Below the pieces are notes generated by a model, which had not been told where the DNA came from, did not search any database, and saw nothing but the letters and a program-made list of their open reading frames with translations. Both the position numbers and the translations under genes were made by a program. From IMG/VR virus record IMGVR_UViG_3300035136_000079, positions 1 to 42,277 of that record: DNA of 42,277 bases. One strand, 5' to 3'. Positions within the stretch are counted from its first letter, which is position 1; every line of letters starts with the position of its first letter. Shown in pieces: positions 41,985 to 42,277 of this stretch. Origin of the DNA: a virus.

Positions 41985-42159
41985 CTTTTTTTACCAAATG
42001 TTTACAATCCAGCCTTTTCATTTCAGGAAACTTTTTTAATAAATCATCCAGAAGTTCGCATGCATCAGGAGGAAGTTCGATATCTACAGTCCTGTGCCGT
42101 TGACCTTCGAATGGTACATAATTTGAAGACATCAATATGCTTAAAATATATTTGCTCAT
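41977..42159 (-). CDS. Hypothetical early protein, 60 residues
   Basis: Starts at ATG 42159 in an ATGA shared with the junction-spanning gene. The sequence (YVPFEGQRHRTVDIELPPDA, then CELLDDLLKKFPEM) suggests a small alpha/beta protein. Family is unknown. Confidence 0.5.
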   Translation of the reverse strand: MSKYILSILMSSNYVPFEGQRHRTVDIELPPDACELLDDLLKKFPEMKRLDCKHLVKKDD

Positions 42160-42277
42160 GTTATTTGCTCTTCATGCTCTATTCCAGTGTGAATATAGTC
42201 TTCATACCTGCGGTAAAACAGTCCAACAGTATCCGGGTGAGTCACATGTTCACGCAGGATGCGCTTCACGTCACGGA
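42156..42277 (-). CDS. Hypothetical early protein, C-terminal part (continues from left end of window)
   Basis: The 3' part of the 92-residue gene that starts at 185. After removing one copy of the 28-base terminal repeat the frame continues GAA CAT GTG ACT CAC and ends at TGA 42158-42156. The C-terminus reads EHVTHPDTVGLFYRRYEDYI followed by eleven residues. See the entry at 1-185. Confidence 0.7.
   Translation of the reverse strand, partial: RDVKRILREHVTHPDTVGLFYRRYEDYIHTGIEHEEQIT
42250..42277. repeat. Terminal direct repeat, right copy
   Basis: Identical to positions 1-28; see that entry. Confidence 0.9.

Overview
The window is one complete phage genome linearised at an arbitrary point. 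The first 28 bases are repeated exactly as the last 28, and a minus-strand gene runs off the left end and continues in frame at the right end. It looks like a contractile-tailed dsDNA phage (myovirus morphotype) of about 42.25 kb. The late genes include a DUF3383-type sheath, a tube, a frameshifted pair of tail chaperones, a tape measure, a plug/hub/spike set and gp46/gp47/DUF2612-like baseplate genes. I see no integrase, excisionase, CI-type repressor, DNA polymerase, tRNA, rRNA or CRISPR array, so it is probably virulent and relies on host polymerases. The host cannot be named from the sequence. The signal-peptide lysin and Mu/Pam3-like baseplate would fit a Gram-negative host, but that is weak inference.

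Layout. One leftward (minus) transcription unit runs from about 14.1 kb down to 1 and on across the junction to 41.38 kb. It carries, in transcription order: small early genes separated by repeated structured leaders; a coiled-coil protein; a RecE-like exonuclease with a probable annealing protein; zinc-ribbon proteins; a Gp37/Gp68 (DUF5131) gene between direct repeats; a YopX-family gene; a gene broken by an in-frame TGA; a lambda-O-like replication initiator with iterons inside it; a protein with a RAMP-like C-terminus; a 430-base degenerate pentamer array; two conserved phage proteins; a probable lysin with a small membrane protein; and a winged-helix/zinc-ribbon protein that could be a regulator. 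One rightward (plus) unit runs from 14.8 to 41.4 kb: ParB-like protein, radical SAM enzyme, terminases, portal, MuF, scaffold, capsid, lectin and repeat proteins, neck, tail, baseplate, fibre. The two units meet tail to tail and overlap by 8 bases at 41380-41387.

Control. Between the divergent units (14.1-14.8 kb) lie an AT-rich tract, operator-like sites and a sigma70-like rightward promoter followed at once by a strong intrinsic terminator, which suggests late control by antitermination. One heptamer, GCGT(G/T)AC, occurs as inverted pairs in the control region and upstream of the initiator gene, and as four direct repeats at 9-10 base spacing inside the initiator gene. That is the arrangement of an iteron-binding initiator that also regulates itself.

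The most unusual features are: (1) the GANNN pentamer array; (2) three near-identical leaders of about 72 bases, each carrying a TGGTCC that can pair with the GGACC at the ribosome site; (3) the iteron/operator system; (4) the ParB plus radical SAM pair next to the terminase, a candidate DNA-modification module; (5) the DUF5131 gene flanked by 104-base direct repeats; (6) a 22-residue tandem repeat in a virion protein.
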